Positions 35,159-43,339 of a stretch of 64,000 nucleotides of DNA are shown here, one piece after another (position 1 is the first letter of the stretch; each line of letters begins with the position of its first letter). Below the pieces are notes generated by a model, which saw only the letters and a program-made list of their open reading frames with translations, had not been told where the DNA came from and did no database searches. The DNA is taken from the NCBI RefSeq assembly GCF_009363655.1, contig NZ_CP045393.1:1488001-1552000 (forward strand), written 5' to 3'. Origin of the DNA: Roseovarius sp. THAF27 (GTDB lineage Bacteria > Pseudomonadota > Alphaproteobacteria > Rhodobacterales > Rhodobacteraceae). The position numbers and the translations under genes are program-made.

Positions 35159-36021
35159 GCTTCGCTTTCATAGAGGCGGAGAAGGCCAGCTTCCCGATCC
35201 GGCGAATGTGTCATGTTCTCGGTGTCAGCCAGAGCGGGTTCTTCGCTTGGCGGGACCGCTCTGCCTGTCATCGCCAGCAGCAGGACATGATCCATCTTGC
35301 CCACATTCGAACGGCCTTTGAGCTGTCGAACGGGACCTACGGCAGTCCCCGCATGCACCGCGACCTCGTCGATGAGGGGCTCAAGATAGGGCGGCACCGC
35401 ACGGCACGACTGATGCGCGAGAACCAGTTGATCGCGCGGCAAAAGCGGCGCTTTAAACGGACGACGGACAGTGAACATGCCTGGCCTGTGGCGCCCAACC
35501 TCGTGGCACAAGGTTTCGCGGCGGACTGTCCGGACAGGAAGTGGGGGGCGGACATCTCCTACATCTGGACGGCAGAGGGCTGGCTTTACCTTGCCATTGT
35601 CTTGGACCTCTTCTCGCGCCGCGTCGTCGGTTGGGCCACGAGTGATCGTCTGAAGCGTGACCTCGCCATCGCAGCCCTGCGCCATGCTCTGGCCGCTCGC
35701 AACCCTGAGCCAGGACTGGTTCACCATTCCGACCGCGGATCGCAATACTGCTCGGTGGACTATCAGGCGCGGCTCCGCAAACGTGGCATCTTGATCTCGA
35801 TGAGCGGGCGCGGGAACTGCTATGACAACTCAATGGTGGAAACGTTCTTCAAAACCATCAAGTCGGAGCTGATCTGGCCGGTCGCCTGGAAATCCCGCCA
35901 ACAGGCCGAAAACGCCATCGCCAGATACATCGACGGGTTCTACAATCCCGTCAGACGCCATTCATCGCTCGGCTTCCAAAGCCCGATAGCATTCGAGCGA
36001 AAGGCCCGCGAAGTGAGCTAA
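35155..36021 (+). CDS. IS3-family transposase OrfB (DDE integrase core)
   Basis: A 288-residue rve-type integrase: an N-terminal HTH_21 segment (IRTAFELSNGTYGSPRMHRD), then the DDE triad in KWGADISYIWTAEGW, VHHSDRGSQYCS and NCYDNSMVETFFKTIKSE. FYNPVRRHSSLGFQSP closes it as usual. Separate translation could start at the ATG overlapping the orfA stop. All catalytic residues are present, so the element may be active. Confidence 0.94.
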   Translation: MSFAFIEAEKASFPIRRMCHVLGVSQSGFFAWRDRSACHRQQQDMIHLAHIRTAFELSNGTYGSPRMHRDLVDEGLKIGRHRTARLMRENQLIARQKRRFKRTTDSEHAWPVAPNLVAQGFAADCPDRKWGADISYIWTAEGWLYLAIVLDLFSRRVVGWATSDRLKRDLAIAALRHALAARNPEPGLVHHSDRGSQYCSVDYQARLRKRGILISMSGRGNCYDNSMVETFFKTIKSELIWPVAWKSRQQAENAIARYIDGFYNPVRRHSSLGFQSPIAFERKAREVS

Positions 36022-36031
36022 ACGCTCTCCA

Positions 36032-36996
36032 CCAAAACCGGGCAAGTCCAACCAGCCCATTTCGAAGGCTCGAGATATCGCTTCGTGTCGAAGATCATGA
36101 AAGTGTAGATCTTCAATACCTTCGAAGCGTCCAACAAGACGAGTAAATGCGGTTGACAGACTATCAGATGCATACGGAAAGATTTTTTCGTCGACCTTCG
36201 GCATTGACTTGATGACTTGGAGCGCTTCGTCGCTGAGCAGCACCCAGACGTCATTGCCTTTCTTCTGACCGGGATGTTTCATATCACGGACAAGGATTTT
36301 CTTATCTTCGTAGTTAATATCGGCCCATCGAATTCTTGTAATTTCCGAAAGCCGGCGCGAGGACGCAATTGCGAAAGCAATGATCTTGTGTAGCGGAGCG
36401 GCATTACTTCGCGAGGATCGAGCGATGGCCTCTCCCATCAGGACGTTCAATTCTCCGAGCGTCGGCCGTCTATCGCGCTTATTGGCCTTCCCGACGATCT
36501 TGAGTTTGCGAAGCGTCCTCATCGCGTTCTGCATATCCTCGTATTTTAGAGGGATCTTGTAGGCCGTTTCTGCAACGGTGAAGAGGCCATATAAATGCTG
36601 CATGTAATTGTTGACGGTTGCGGCGGACCGGCCCTCTTTTTTCAAAGCGCGTGCAAGATCAATGAGAAATGTTGGATCAACCTCGTGGCAGCCAACATAA
36701 GTCTCATCCATGCCCTCAAGGGTCCGCAGGCACTATATCATCGTTTTTCCGACTTCCTTTTCGATGTCCAGCCGGTAGCGCTTGATCAACTCGGCGAAGG
36801 TGCCGTCTGGAGTCGGGAGCGAGAAAGTGCCCTCATGCCAAGCTTTCTCCGTCCGGGCGGCCCACTTCTCCGCCAACTTGCGCTGTGAAAAGGTTTCTGA
36901 CTTCGAGAAGATCACCTTCCCGCTCTTCTTGATGCGCACCTGGGCGGTGAAGCTCGGTTTACCGTTCGTTCTGTTTCGTTTCGTGATAGTTGCCAT
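36032..36996 (-). pseudogene. Tyrosine integrase relic (amber codon, 3' end removed by the IS)
   Basis: Begins at 36996 with an arm-binding domain (KPSFTAQVRIKKSGKVIF). One in-frame TAG (36733-36735) then interrupts the same frame. After it come a core-binding domain (NNYMQHLYGLFTVAETAYKI) and a catalytic start (AIASSRRLSEITRIRWADI with the first Arg; HFHDLRHEAISRAF with H-x-x-R). Homology ends at the IS right end, losing the second-half His/Trp and the Tyr nucleophile. It reads away from dusA. Confidence 0.85.
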
Positions 36997-37113
36997 TTCC
37001 AGCCCTTTCCTTGTGGGAAGGACGATGGGTTCGAGTGATTTTGCCCGGAAATTGGGGAGCAAAAAATCCTGGTAGCGTTCCCGCAGGCGGGTGCGTGACG
37101 TCCGCTGGCACCG

Positions 37114-37200
37114 GTGCTACAAGATGTTCTCCGAGTGCTACAATTGTAGCACCAGCTGTCCAAATCGTCGCGAATAGTCGCGAATGATCGCAAATCGTAG
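37114..37200. repeat. Repeat cluster between the integrase relic and dusA (possible att/arm sites)
   Basis: GTGCTACAA at 37114-37122 recurs in a perfect palindrome GTGCTACAATTGTAGCAC at 37135-37152. It is followed by three 10-bp near-repeats (TCGCGAATAG, TCGCGAATGA and TCGCAAATCG) at 37168-37197. This spacing recalls integrase arm-type or excisionase sites at the end of an integrated element. Confidence 0.5.
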
Positions 37201-37245
37201 CCGCCATCGACGGAGGGCCAGCCAGTGAAACAAGGGATTCGCAGC

Positions 37246-38229
37246 ATGACTGATGCTTCCCGTCTGTCCGTTGCACCGATGATGGATTGGACCGATCGTC
37301 ATTGCCGGTTCCTGCATCGGCAATTGTCGCGGAACGCCTTGCTGTACACCGAGATGGTGACCGCGCCGGCATTGGTGCGAGGGGGGGCGCTGCACCTGCT
37401 GGACCATGCCGCGGAGGAGCATCCGGTTGCGCTGCAACTGGGCGGATCGGAACCGGGCGAACTGGCGCAGGCGGCGGCGCTGGGGGCCGGGGCGGGGTAT
37501 GACGAGATCAACCTCAACGTCGGATGCCCCAGCGACCGGGTGCAGTCGGGGACCTTCGGGGCGGTGCTGATGAAGCAGCCAGGTCTGGTGGCGGAGTCCT
37601 GCGCGGCGATGATCGGGGCGGTGGACACCGAGGTGACGGTGAAATGCCGGATCGGCGTGGATGACCAGGATGTCGAGACGGTGTTGCCGGACTTCCTCGA
37701 GCGGGTCAGCGCGGTGGGCGTCCGACGGTTCACCATCCATGCACGCAAGGCGTGGTTGCAAGGGCTGAGCCCCAAGGAAAACAGGGACATACCGCCCCTG
37801 GACTATGCCTTGGTTGCCCGGATGAAGGATCGGTTTCCGGACCTGCACATCTCGCTCAACGGCGGGGTGGAGACGCTGGACGAGGCGGTGGGTCACCTGG
37901 AGGCCGGGTTCGACGGCGTGATGCTGGGGCGGGCGGCTTACCATCGGCCGGCGGAGATTCTGGGGGCGGCGGATCGGCGAGTGTTCGGCGAGACCGGACC
38001 GGACCGGACGGGCGAGGACGCGGTGCATGCCATGCTGCCATACATCGAAAATCATTTGATATCAGGCGGTAAGCTGCACCAGGTGACGCGGCATATGCTG
38101 GGGCTTTTCGCCGGTCAGCCGGGCGCGCGGGCGTGGCGGCGGGTGTTGTCGGAAGGCGCGACGAAACCGGGGGCCGGGACGGCGCTGCTGGAGGAGGCGC
38201 TGGCGCAGGTGACGGGGGTTGCCGCGTGA
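37246..38229 (+). CDS. dusA: tRNA-dihydrouridine synthase DusA
   Basis: FMN enzyme reducing uridine to dihydrouridine in the tRNA D-loop. It is about 327 residues from the ATG at 37246; a GTG at 37225 is also possible and has a good ribosome binding site. LSVAPMMDWTDRHCR is the diagnostic start. LNVGCPSDRVQSG holds the catalytic Cys, TVKCRIGVD and FTIHARKAWL follow, and DGVMLGRAAYHRP closes the barrel. The 5' end of dusA is a known integration target for islands and prophages. Confidence 0.93.
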   Translation: MTDASRLSVAPMMDWTDRHCRFLHRQLSRNALLYTEMVTAPALVRGGALHLLDHAAEEHPVALQLGGSEPGELAQAAALGAGAGYDEINLNVGCPSDRVQSGTFGAVLMKQPGLVAESCAAMIGAVDTEVTVKCRIGVDDQDVETVLPDFLERVSAVGVRRFTIHARKAWLQGLSPKENRDIPPLDYALVARMKDRFPDLHISLNGGVETLDEAVGHLEAGFDGVMLGRAAYHRPAEILGAADRRVFGETGPDRTGEDAVHAMLPYIENHLISGGKLHQVTRHMLGLFAGQPGARAWRRVLSEGATKPGAGTALLEEALAQVTGVAA

Positions 38230-39008
38230 AGGATTTCCTGGAGAAAGGCTGGGCGCGGTTCGCGTTCGATCCGGCTGTGTCCGCCTGGGCAGAGGCGGCA
38301 TTTTCCGTTGCAAAAGAGAGGGTTAAGGCGCCCGAGGAACAGCGCTGGTTGTATTGCCAAGGCACGTGGTTCGTCGGTGTCGATACCCTGCCCAACGCGC
38401 CCGACGGGGCGGTGGGCGACGCCGGACCGCTGACAGGGGACGCCTGGGCGGCGGTGTCGGCGCTGTATGACCCGATGCCGCTGCATCGGGGGCAGGTGTC
38501 GGTGATGTATCCGGGTTATCCCAGGCCCAAGGATGGCGAGGGGGACGCGGCCTTTGGTTACAGGCTGCGGCGGGATGCGGCGCATGTGGATGGATTGCTG
38601 TTGGAAGGGCCGGACAGGCGGCGGTTCCTGAAGGAGCGGCACGCCTATATCCTGGGGCTTCCGCTGACCGAATGCGGTGCCGGGGCCAGCCCGTTAAGTG
38701 TCTGGGAAGGCAGTCATAAAGTGATGCGCGCGGCGTTTGCCGAGGCGCTGGAAGGCGTGCCGCCGGAGACGTGGGACAGGGTCGACCTGACGGATATCTA
38801 CAAGGCCGCGCGTCGCGAGGTTTTCGACACTTGCGAGCGGGTTCTGCTGCCGGCGAAACCGGGGGAGGCTTATGTCGTGCACCGGCTGGCCTTGCATGGC
38901 GTGGCGCCGTGGGAGGACGGCGCGGAGGCGCCGGAGGAGGGGCGGATGATCGTCTATTTCCGGCCCGAATGGACGATCCTGGGGGATCAGTGGCTGACCG
39001 CGCCGTAA
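38226..39008 (+). CDS. 2-oxoglutarate/Fe(II) dioxygenase-like protein
   Basis: A 260-residue protein whose GTG start overlaps the dusA stop. It has the HxD...H facial triad of phytanoyl-CoA-dioxygenase-like enzymes: AAHVDGLLLEGP for H-x-D, and VVHRLALHGVAPW for the distal His, followed by MIVYFRPEW with a candidate 2-oxoglutarate Arg. The substrate is unknown. Tight coupling to dusA suggests a tRNA- or translation-related role, but this is inference. Confidence 0.65.
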   Translation: MKDFLEKGWARFAFDPAVSAWAEAAFSVAKERVKAPEEQRWLYCQGTWFVGVDTLPNAPDGAVGDAGPLTGDAWAAVSALYDPMPLHRGQVSVMYPGYPRPKDGEGDAAFGYRLRRDAAHVDGLLLEGPDRRRFLKERHAYILGLPLTECGAGASPLSVWEGSHKVMRAAFAEALEGVPPETWDRVDLTDIYKAARREVFDTCERVLLPAKPGEAYVVHRLALHGVAPWEDGAEAPEEGRMIVYFRPEWTILGDQWLTAP

Positions 39009-39205
39009 GGGACGCGACTCAAAGGTTAATTCGGGATGAGACGGCGAAATCGGCACGTCGGTATCGCGTCGGTATTCAAGTGGTATTGCGACAGTGCGCG
39101 TATCGCCGTTTTCCGGGATGAAAGGACCGCGCGCAGTGTTTGTCCCGGTGCAATCGTCGGCGCATTATCCAGACAGGCCGTGGGTGTCGTAGCGCTTCAG
39201 CGAGC

Positions 39206-39249
39206 GGAATTTTGCAAAAATTCCGGGCCGAAAAATTGCAATTTTTCGG
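39206..39249. terminator. Tandem AT-rich palindromes downstream of the dusA unit
   Basis: GGAATTTT-GCA-AAAATTCC (39206-39224) is followed at once by a perfect 22-bp palindrome (39228-39249) with half CCGAAAAATTG. They lie between two gene ends facing each other (the dioxygenase on plus, DUF1289 on minus) and could work as a two-way terminator. The rest of the 39009-39281 gap shows no gene. Confidence 0.55.
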
Positions 39250-39281
39250 TGCGCCGAGGGAGACAGTCCGCGCGGGCGGTT

Positions 39282-39518
39282 TCAGCCGCGCTTCAGACGG
39301 GCGGCGCGTCCCCCGCGGCGCTTGGTCAGGGTGGCGGCGCGGTCGGGAAGGTCGGCCATGACCGCGCGGCGTTCCTGGGGCGTCATCCTGGACCAGCGGC
39401 CGATCTCGTCGATGGTGCGATAGCAGCCCGTGCAGATCCGCGCCTCGGGGTGGACGACGCAGATGCGCACGCAGGGGCTTTCGATCTCGTTGCGGTTCCA
39501 GACGGGGCTGTCGTTCAT
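39282..39518 (-). CDS. DUF1289 family protein
   Basis: A 78-residue protein with the DUF1289 pattern: SPCVRICVVHPEARICTGC (four Cys), YRTIDEIGRW and MTPQERRAVMADLP. Its C-terminus is Arg/Lys-rich. Its function is unknown. ATGA overlap with ruvX makes it the last gene of ccmI-ruvX-DUF1289, a usual alphaproteobacterial arrangement. Confidence 0.88.
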   Translation of the reverse strand: MNDSPVWNRNEIESPCVRICVVHPEARICTGCYRTIDEIGRWSRMTPQERRAVMADLPDRAATLTKRRGGRAARLKRG

Positions 39519-39991
39519 GTCTCGGCTTTCAGGTGGCGGATTCGGTCCAGCGCTCCTTGCAGGATATACGCCGCCGCGACGGCGTCGATCACCTCTGCGC
39601 GACGCTTTCGGGTCAAATCGGCCTCGATCAGTGCTCTTTCTGCCGCAACGGTCGAGAGGCGCTCGTCCCAGAAGCCGATGGGCAGATCGGTGCGCGCGGC
39701 GAGGTTGCGGGCGAAAGCGCGGGTGGATTGACAGCGCGGGCCTTCGGAGCCGTCCATGTTGCGGGGCAGGCCGAGGATGAGCCCGGCGGCGGTGCGGTCG
39801 GCGGCGATGGCCAGCAGGCGGTCGGCGTCGGCGGTGAATTTGGTACGCTTGACGGTCTCGACCGGGTTGGCGGAGGAGAGAAGCGCATCGGATGACGCGA
39901 CGCCGATGGTCTTGGTGCCGAGGTCGAGGCCCAGGAGCGCGCGGAAGCCGGGCAGGGCGGCGGCGAATTCGGCGAAGTCCTCGACGATCAT
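39515..39991 (-). CDS. ruvX: Holliday-junction resolvase-like protein RuvX (YqgF)
   Basis: A 158-residue RNase H-fold protein of the YqgF family, implicated in pre-16S rRNA end processing and/or junction resolution. GLDLGTKTIGVASSD contains the first catalytic Asp. GLILGLPRNMDGSEGPRC and DERLSTVAAERAL follow, and the late Asp is in EVIDAVAAAYILQ. The ATG at 39991 overlaps the ccmI stop. Confidence 0.9.
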   Translation of the reverse strand: MIVEDFAEFAAALPGFRALLGLDLGTKTIGVASSDALLSSANPVETVKRTKFTADADRLLAIAADRTAAGLILGLPRNMDGSEGPRCQSTRAFARNLAARTDLPIGFWDERLSTVAAERALIEADLTRKRRAEVIDAVAAAYILQGALDRIRHLKAET

Positions 39992-41226
39992 TCGGAGTAA
40001 CCGGCCTGCTTGGCGGCGTTGGTGATGGTGTCGATCACGGTGGGATCGTCGAAGCGCTCCTGCGCGCGGGCGATGAGGTCGCGCACGGCGTCGAAATCGC
40101 CCAGGACGGCGTAGGCGTTCGACAGGCGCACCCATTCATCCGGCGTGCCGCCGGTTTCGTCGATGCGGGTGGCGAGGCGGTCGACCATGCCGCGGATCAT
40201 GGTGGCGCGGTCCTCGGCGCTCATGTCGCCGGCGGCGTCGATGTCACCCTGCGAGGGGCCGGGGGCGGCGTTCTGGGCGGGCGGCTCGTAGCGGTTGACG
40301 CCGGCGCGCCAGGCCAGTTCCTCGATCCGGGGGCGGATGAGGGCGGTCCAGGGCGCGTCGGGGGCGCTTTCGCGCAGGAGGCCGTCCCAGGTGCGGAACG
40401 CGATGTCGGGACGGTCGACCTGGATCATGTAGAGGCCCATGTAGTAGCGCGCGCGGGGCTCCTTGGGGTCGCGGGCGAGGGCGGCGCGGATGGCCTCGGC
40501 GGCCTCGTCCGAGACATAGCCGCCGGCGGCGGAGACCATCATGTCCGAAAGCTCGGCATAGTCGGCGGCGGTGGCGGCGTTGCCCTTGAGCTCGATCACG
40601 CGGGTCTTGGCCTTGGCGGCGGCGGAGAGATTGCCGAGCGCGGCCTCGTTCCGGGCGAGCAGGATGTAGCCCTGGAGCTCGTCCGGGCGGCTCTCGACGG
40701 CCTCGCGCAGGCGGTCCATGAGTTCGAGATATTGCGGGTCGGCCTCGCCCATGTCCGGGGTGACGGGCTGGGACGCGTTGAAGCGCGCTTCGGCCTCGGC
40801 CTGGGGCAAGCGGTTGGCGCGGGCCGCGTCGGAGGCGGCCAGGCGGGCGGTGCGGGGCAGGTCGGAGTAGCCGGGTGTTCCCATCTGCGTATAGAGCCAG
40901 CCGGCACCGCCGACGAGGCCGAGAAGGGCGAGGGCGGCGAAGAGCTTGCCCACCAGCGCGGGCTGGGCGCCGGCCGCGCCCGTGGCCTGAAGCTGGGCGT
41001 CGGCGGCGAGGATGCGGCGGGAGACCTCCGAGCGGGTGCGCTCGGCGTCCTCGGGGGTGATGACGCCGCGGGCGAGGTCGCGGTCGACCTCCCGTAGCTG
41101 GTCGCGGTAGACTTGGAGGTCGTAGGCGGCAGGCGGCGCGTCGCCGACGCGGCCACGGATCAGCACCAGCCCGAGGATGGCGGCGCAGGCGAGGCCCAAG
41201 GCGATGGCGAGCACCCAGAATGTCAT
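39988..41226 (-). CDS. ccmI: Cytochrome c biogenesis protein CcmI
   Basis: Apocytochrome c chaperone, 412 residues. It has an N-terminal membrane helix (FWVLAIALGLACAAILGLVL), a cytoplasmic leucine-zipper-like loop, a second helix around residues 90-113 (KLFAALALLGLVGGAGWLY), and a long periplasmic TPR region (DELQGYILLARNEAALGNLS and similar). It helps deliver apocytochromes to the heme-ligation complex. An unbroken antisense extension upstream is not coding. Confidence 0.87.
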   Translation of the reverse strand: MTFWVLAIALGLACAAILGLVLIRGRVGDAPPAAYDLQVYRDQLREVDRDLARGVITPEDAERTRSEVSRRILAADAQLQATGAAGAQPALVGKLFAALALLGLVGGAGWLYTQMGTPGYSDLPRTARLAASDAARANRLPQAEAEARFNASQPVTPDMGEADPQYLELMDRLREAVESRPDELQGYILLARNEAALGNLSAAAKAKTRVIELKGNAATAADYAELSDMMVSAAGGYVSDEAAEAIRAALARDPKEPRARYYMGLYMIQVDRPDIAFRTWDGLLRESAPDAPWTALIRPRIEELAWRAGVNRYEPPAQNAAPGPSQGDIDAAGDMSAEDRATMIRGMVDRLATRIDETGGTPDEWVRLSNAYAVLGDFDAVRDLIARAQERFDDPTVIDTITNAAKQAGYSE

Positions 41227-41445
41227 GTGATCTCCCTGTCTTCGAGGGTGATTTAACGATTGGGCGGGCAAACCGAAAGAGGCAAGTGGTCGCCCGCGAT
41301 GTCGCAGGAGCGGATCGTCGGCGGCGTGTCGCAAATCACGCCATTCGTGCCGCATGAGGTGTCGGCGATACGCCCTGTCTGATACATACGGGAGCAATGA
41401 CGAGGGCCGGGGGCGAATCCCCCCGGGCCCGACACTGTGCAAGCC
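41227..41445. other. Divergent gap between ccmI and soxB
   Basis: 219 bases that must hold both promoters. A GC-rich inverted repeat occurs around 41407-41430 (GGGGGCG...CCCCCC...GGGCCC) just before soxB. No operator can be named. A Cys-containing 64-codon minus frame is judged non-coding. Confidence 0.4.
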
Positions 41446-42708
41446 ATGAGCGAGACCCGCCTGATGAAACGTTATTCCGCCTTTGCCGTCGCGAAAGAAG
41501 CGCTGAAATATCACATGGGATGGGAGCGGGCCTGGGCCTCGCCGGAGCCCAAGAAGAAGTACGATGCGATCATCATCGGCGCGGGCGGGCACGGGTTGGC
41601 AACGGCCTATTACCTGGGCAAGAACCACGGCATCAAGAACGTGGCGATCCTGGAAAAAGGCTGGCTGGGCGGTGGCAACACGGGCCGGAACACGACGATC
41701 ATCCGCTCGAACTACCTGCAGGATGCGTCGGCGGCGATGTACGAGAAATCGCGCAGCCTTTATGAGACGCTGAGCCAGGATCTGAACTATAACATCATGT
41801 TCAGCCCGCGCGGGGTGATCATGCTGGCGCAGACCCAGCACGAGGTGCGGGGATACGAGCGGACGGCGCACGCGAACGCCTTGCAGGGGGTGAAGACCGA
41901 GTTCATCAGCCCCAGCCGCGTCAAGGAGCTGTGCCCGATCATCAACCTGGAGGGCCCGCGTTACCCGGTGCTGGGCGGGCTGTGGCAGGCGCGCGGCGGG
42001 ACCGCGCGGCACGATGCGGTGGCCTGGGGCTATGCGCGGGCGTGCTCGGCCATGGGGATGGACGTGATCCAGAAATGCGAAGTGACCAGCATTCAGACCG
42101 AGGGCGGCAAGGTCAAGGGTGTGAGCACCAACCGTGGCGATATCGCCTGTGACAAGCTGGGCATCGTGGTGGCGGGACATTCGGGGCATCTGGCCGATAT
42201 GGCCGGGTTCCGCCTGCCGATCGAATCCGTTGCATTGCAGGCGCTGGTTTCCGAGCCGATCAAGCCTTGCATGGACGTGGTGGTGATGGCCAACACGGTG
42301 CATGGCTACATGAGCCAGTCCGACAAGGGCGAAATGGTGATCGGTGGCGGCGCTGATGGGTACAACAACTATACCCAGCGGGGCAGCTTCCATCATATCG
42401 AGGAGACGGTGCGGGCGCTGATCGAGACCTTCCCGATGATTTCGCGGCTGAAGATGCTGCGGCAATGGGGCGGGATCGTGGACATGACCGGGGACCGTTC
42501 GCCCATCCTGTCGAAGACGCCGGTCGACAATGTGTTCATCAACTGCGGCTGGGGCACGGGCGGATTCAAGGCGATCCCGGGCAGTGGCTGGGGCTTTGCC
42601 GAGCTGATGGCGAAGGGCTATTCGCCGCTGACGGCCGAATTCGGGCTGGAGCGGTTCTACGAGGGCCGGTTCATCGACGAAAGCGTCGCCGCGGGGGTCG
42701 CGCACTGA
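41446..42708 (+). CDS. soxB: Sarcosine oxidase subunit beta
   Basis: Flavin subunit of heterotetrameric sarcosine oxidase, which demethylates sarcosine with transfer of the one-carbon unit to tetrahydrofolate. In about 420 residues it shows an FAD motif (YDAIIIGAGGHGLATAYYLG), GGGNTGRNTTIIRSNYL, and ARHDAVAW, whose His fits the covalent FMN site. The closing GWGTGGFKAIPGSGWGFAEL is typical. The start is uncertain between 41446 and 41464. Confidence 0.93.
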   Translation: MSETRLMKRYSAFAVAKEALKYHMGWERAWASPEPKKKYDAIIIGAGGHGLATAYYLGKNHGIKNVAILEKGWLGGGNTGRNTTIIRSNYLQDASAAMYEKSRSLYETLSQDLNYNIMFSPRGVIMLAQTQHEVRGYERTAHANALQGVKTEFISPSRVKELCPIINLEGPRYPVLGGLWQARGGTARHDAVAWGYARACSAMGMDVIQKCEVTSIQTEGGKVKGVSTNRGDIACDKLGIVVAGHSGHLADMAGFRLPIESVALQALVSEPIKPCMDVVVMANTVHGYMSQSDKGEMVIGGGADGYNNYTQRGSFHHIEETVRALIETFPMISRLKMLRQWGGIVDMTGDRSPILSKTPVDNVFINCGWGTGGFKAIPGSGWGFAELMAKGYSPLTAEFGLERFYEGRFIDESVAAGVAH

Positions 42709-42772
42709 TGGGGAACCGCCTTGGCATATCGGGCGTTGAAGTGTCGGAATCCAAAAGCAACGGAGAACCGAC

Positions 42773-43120
42773 ATGTCCGATCACAATAACAATAACCACA
42801 CCCCGCCGCCACAGCATCCCGGCGGTGGCGGAGGCGGCGCAACGATGGCTTTCATCGTCGGCGGGCTGGTCGTGGCAGTGGGCGTCATCGCCTGGGTCAT
42901 GTTCGGTGACAGCGGCGGCGGCGGCGATGACCTCATCGGCGGTTCGGAGCCGTCGGACGTCAATGTCTCTGTCGAGACGTCCGATGACGCGGCCGATGAC
43001 GTGGCCGACGCTGCCGAAGACACGGCCGACGCCGTCGAGGGCGCTGCCGACGACGTCGAAGGGGCTGCCCAGGACGTCGAGGACGCGGCTGACAACGTCG
43101 AAGGCGAAACTCAGCAATAA
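42773..43120 (+). CDS. Small membrane protein with an acidic Ala/Asp repeat tail
   Basis: A 115-residue protein: a His/Pro/Gly-rich cytoplasmic-looking start (NHTPPPQHPGGGGGGA), one membrane helix (TMAFIVGGLVVAVGVIAWVM), a Gly linker, then about 55 residues of imperfect repeats of the form AAD-D-VE-x (DDVADAAEDTADAVEGAAD). The tail is strongly acidic and probably forms a long amphipathic helix. It lies between soxB and soxD on the same strand. Its function is unknown. Confidence 0.7.
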   Translation: MSDHNNNNHTPPPQHPGGGGGGATMAFIVGGLVVAVGVIAWVMFGDSGGGGDDLIGGSEPSDVNVSVETSDDAADDVADAAEDTADAVEGAADDVEGAAQDVEDAADNVEGETQQ

Positions 43121-43167
43121 CGCCTACGGGGCCGCAGTCGGCCTCGCGCCTGCAACACGGCGGAACG

Positions 43168-43281
43168 CAGGGGCGTGTGACGCCCCTGTGTCGCCGCGTG
43201 CACACGTGGCGGAAAGCGGCCCACGCAATCGCGCCGAAGTTGCGGGAACCGGCCCAAACCCTGCGCGGGGTTTTGCCGGTT
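43168..43281 (+). terminator. Two hairpins between the small membrane genes
   Basis: CAGGGGCG-TGTGA-CGCCCCTG (43168-43188) and a longer nested stem (43247-43253 with 43275-43281, AACCGGC/GCCGGTT, enclosing AAACCC...GGGGTTT). They could attenuate transcription or process the mRNA within the sox cluster. Neither has a strong T-run. Confidence 0.5.
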
Positions 43282-43339
43282 CTTCCGCGCGTGCCCCGAG
43301 GGGCGCATTGTCGAACTTCCACCATGAGGAGTTCGAGAG

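Larger units (their letters stand above)
34862..36031 (+). mobile_element. IS3-family insertion sequence
   Basis: About 1.17 kb with orfA and orfB in the classic IS3 layout. The outer ends AGGAGGTGTTCT (left) and TGGAGAGCGTTT (right, read inward) are only partly matched, sharing GGAG at the tips, so the exact boundaries are estimates. No target-site duplication is apparent. The left flank is a znuA paralog fragment and the right flank is a truncated integrase gene, so the element probably mediated a deletion or recombination after insertion. Confidence 0.82.

Noticed and set aside
35962..36021. Integrase frame continuing into the IS end (residues after LDLPGFG)
   Set aside because: Those codons are antisense to orfB and do not match any integrase C-terminus. 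The Tyr nucleophile region is missing.
41253..41447. 64-codon minus-strand frame with five Cys upstream of ccmI
   Set aside because: No signal peptide, no ribosome binding site and no family. The Cys content fits chance in this composition, although its position just before ccmI made it worth a look.
41227..42774. Minus-strand open frame joining ccmI to a 500-residue upstream extension
   Set aside because: It is antisense to soxB and shows no protein-like pattern. High GC leaves few stops. The true ccmI start is at 41226 with a proper membrane helix.
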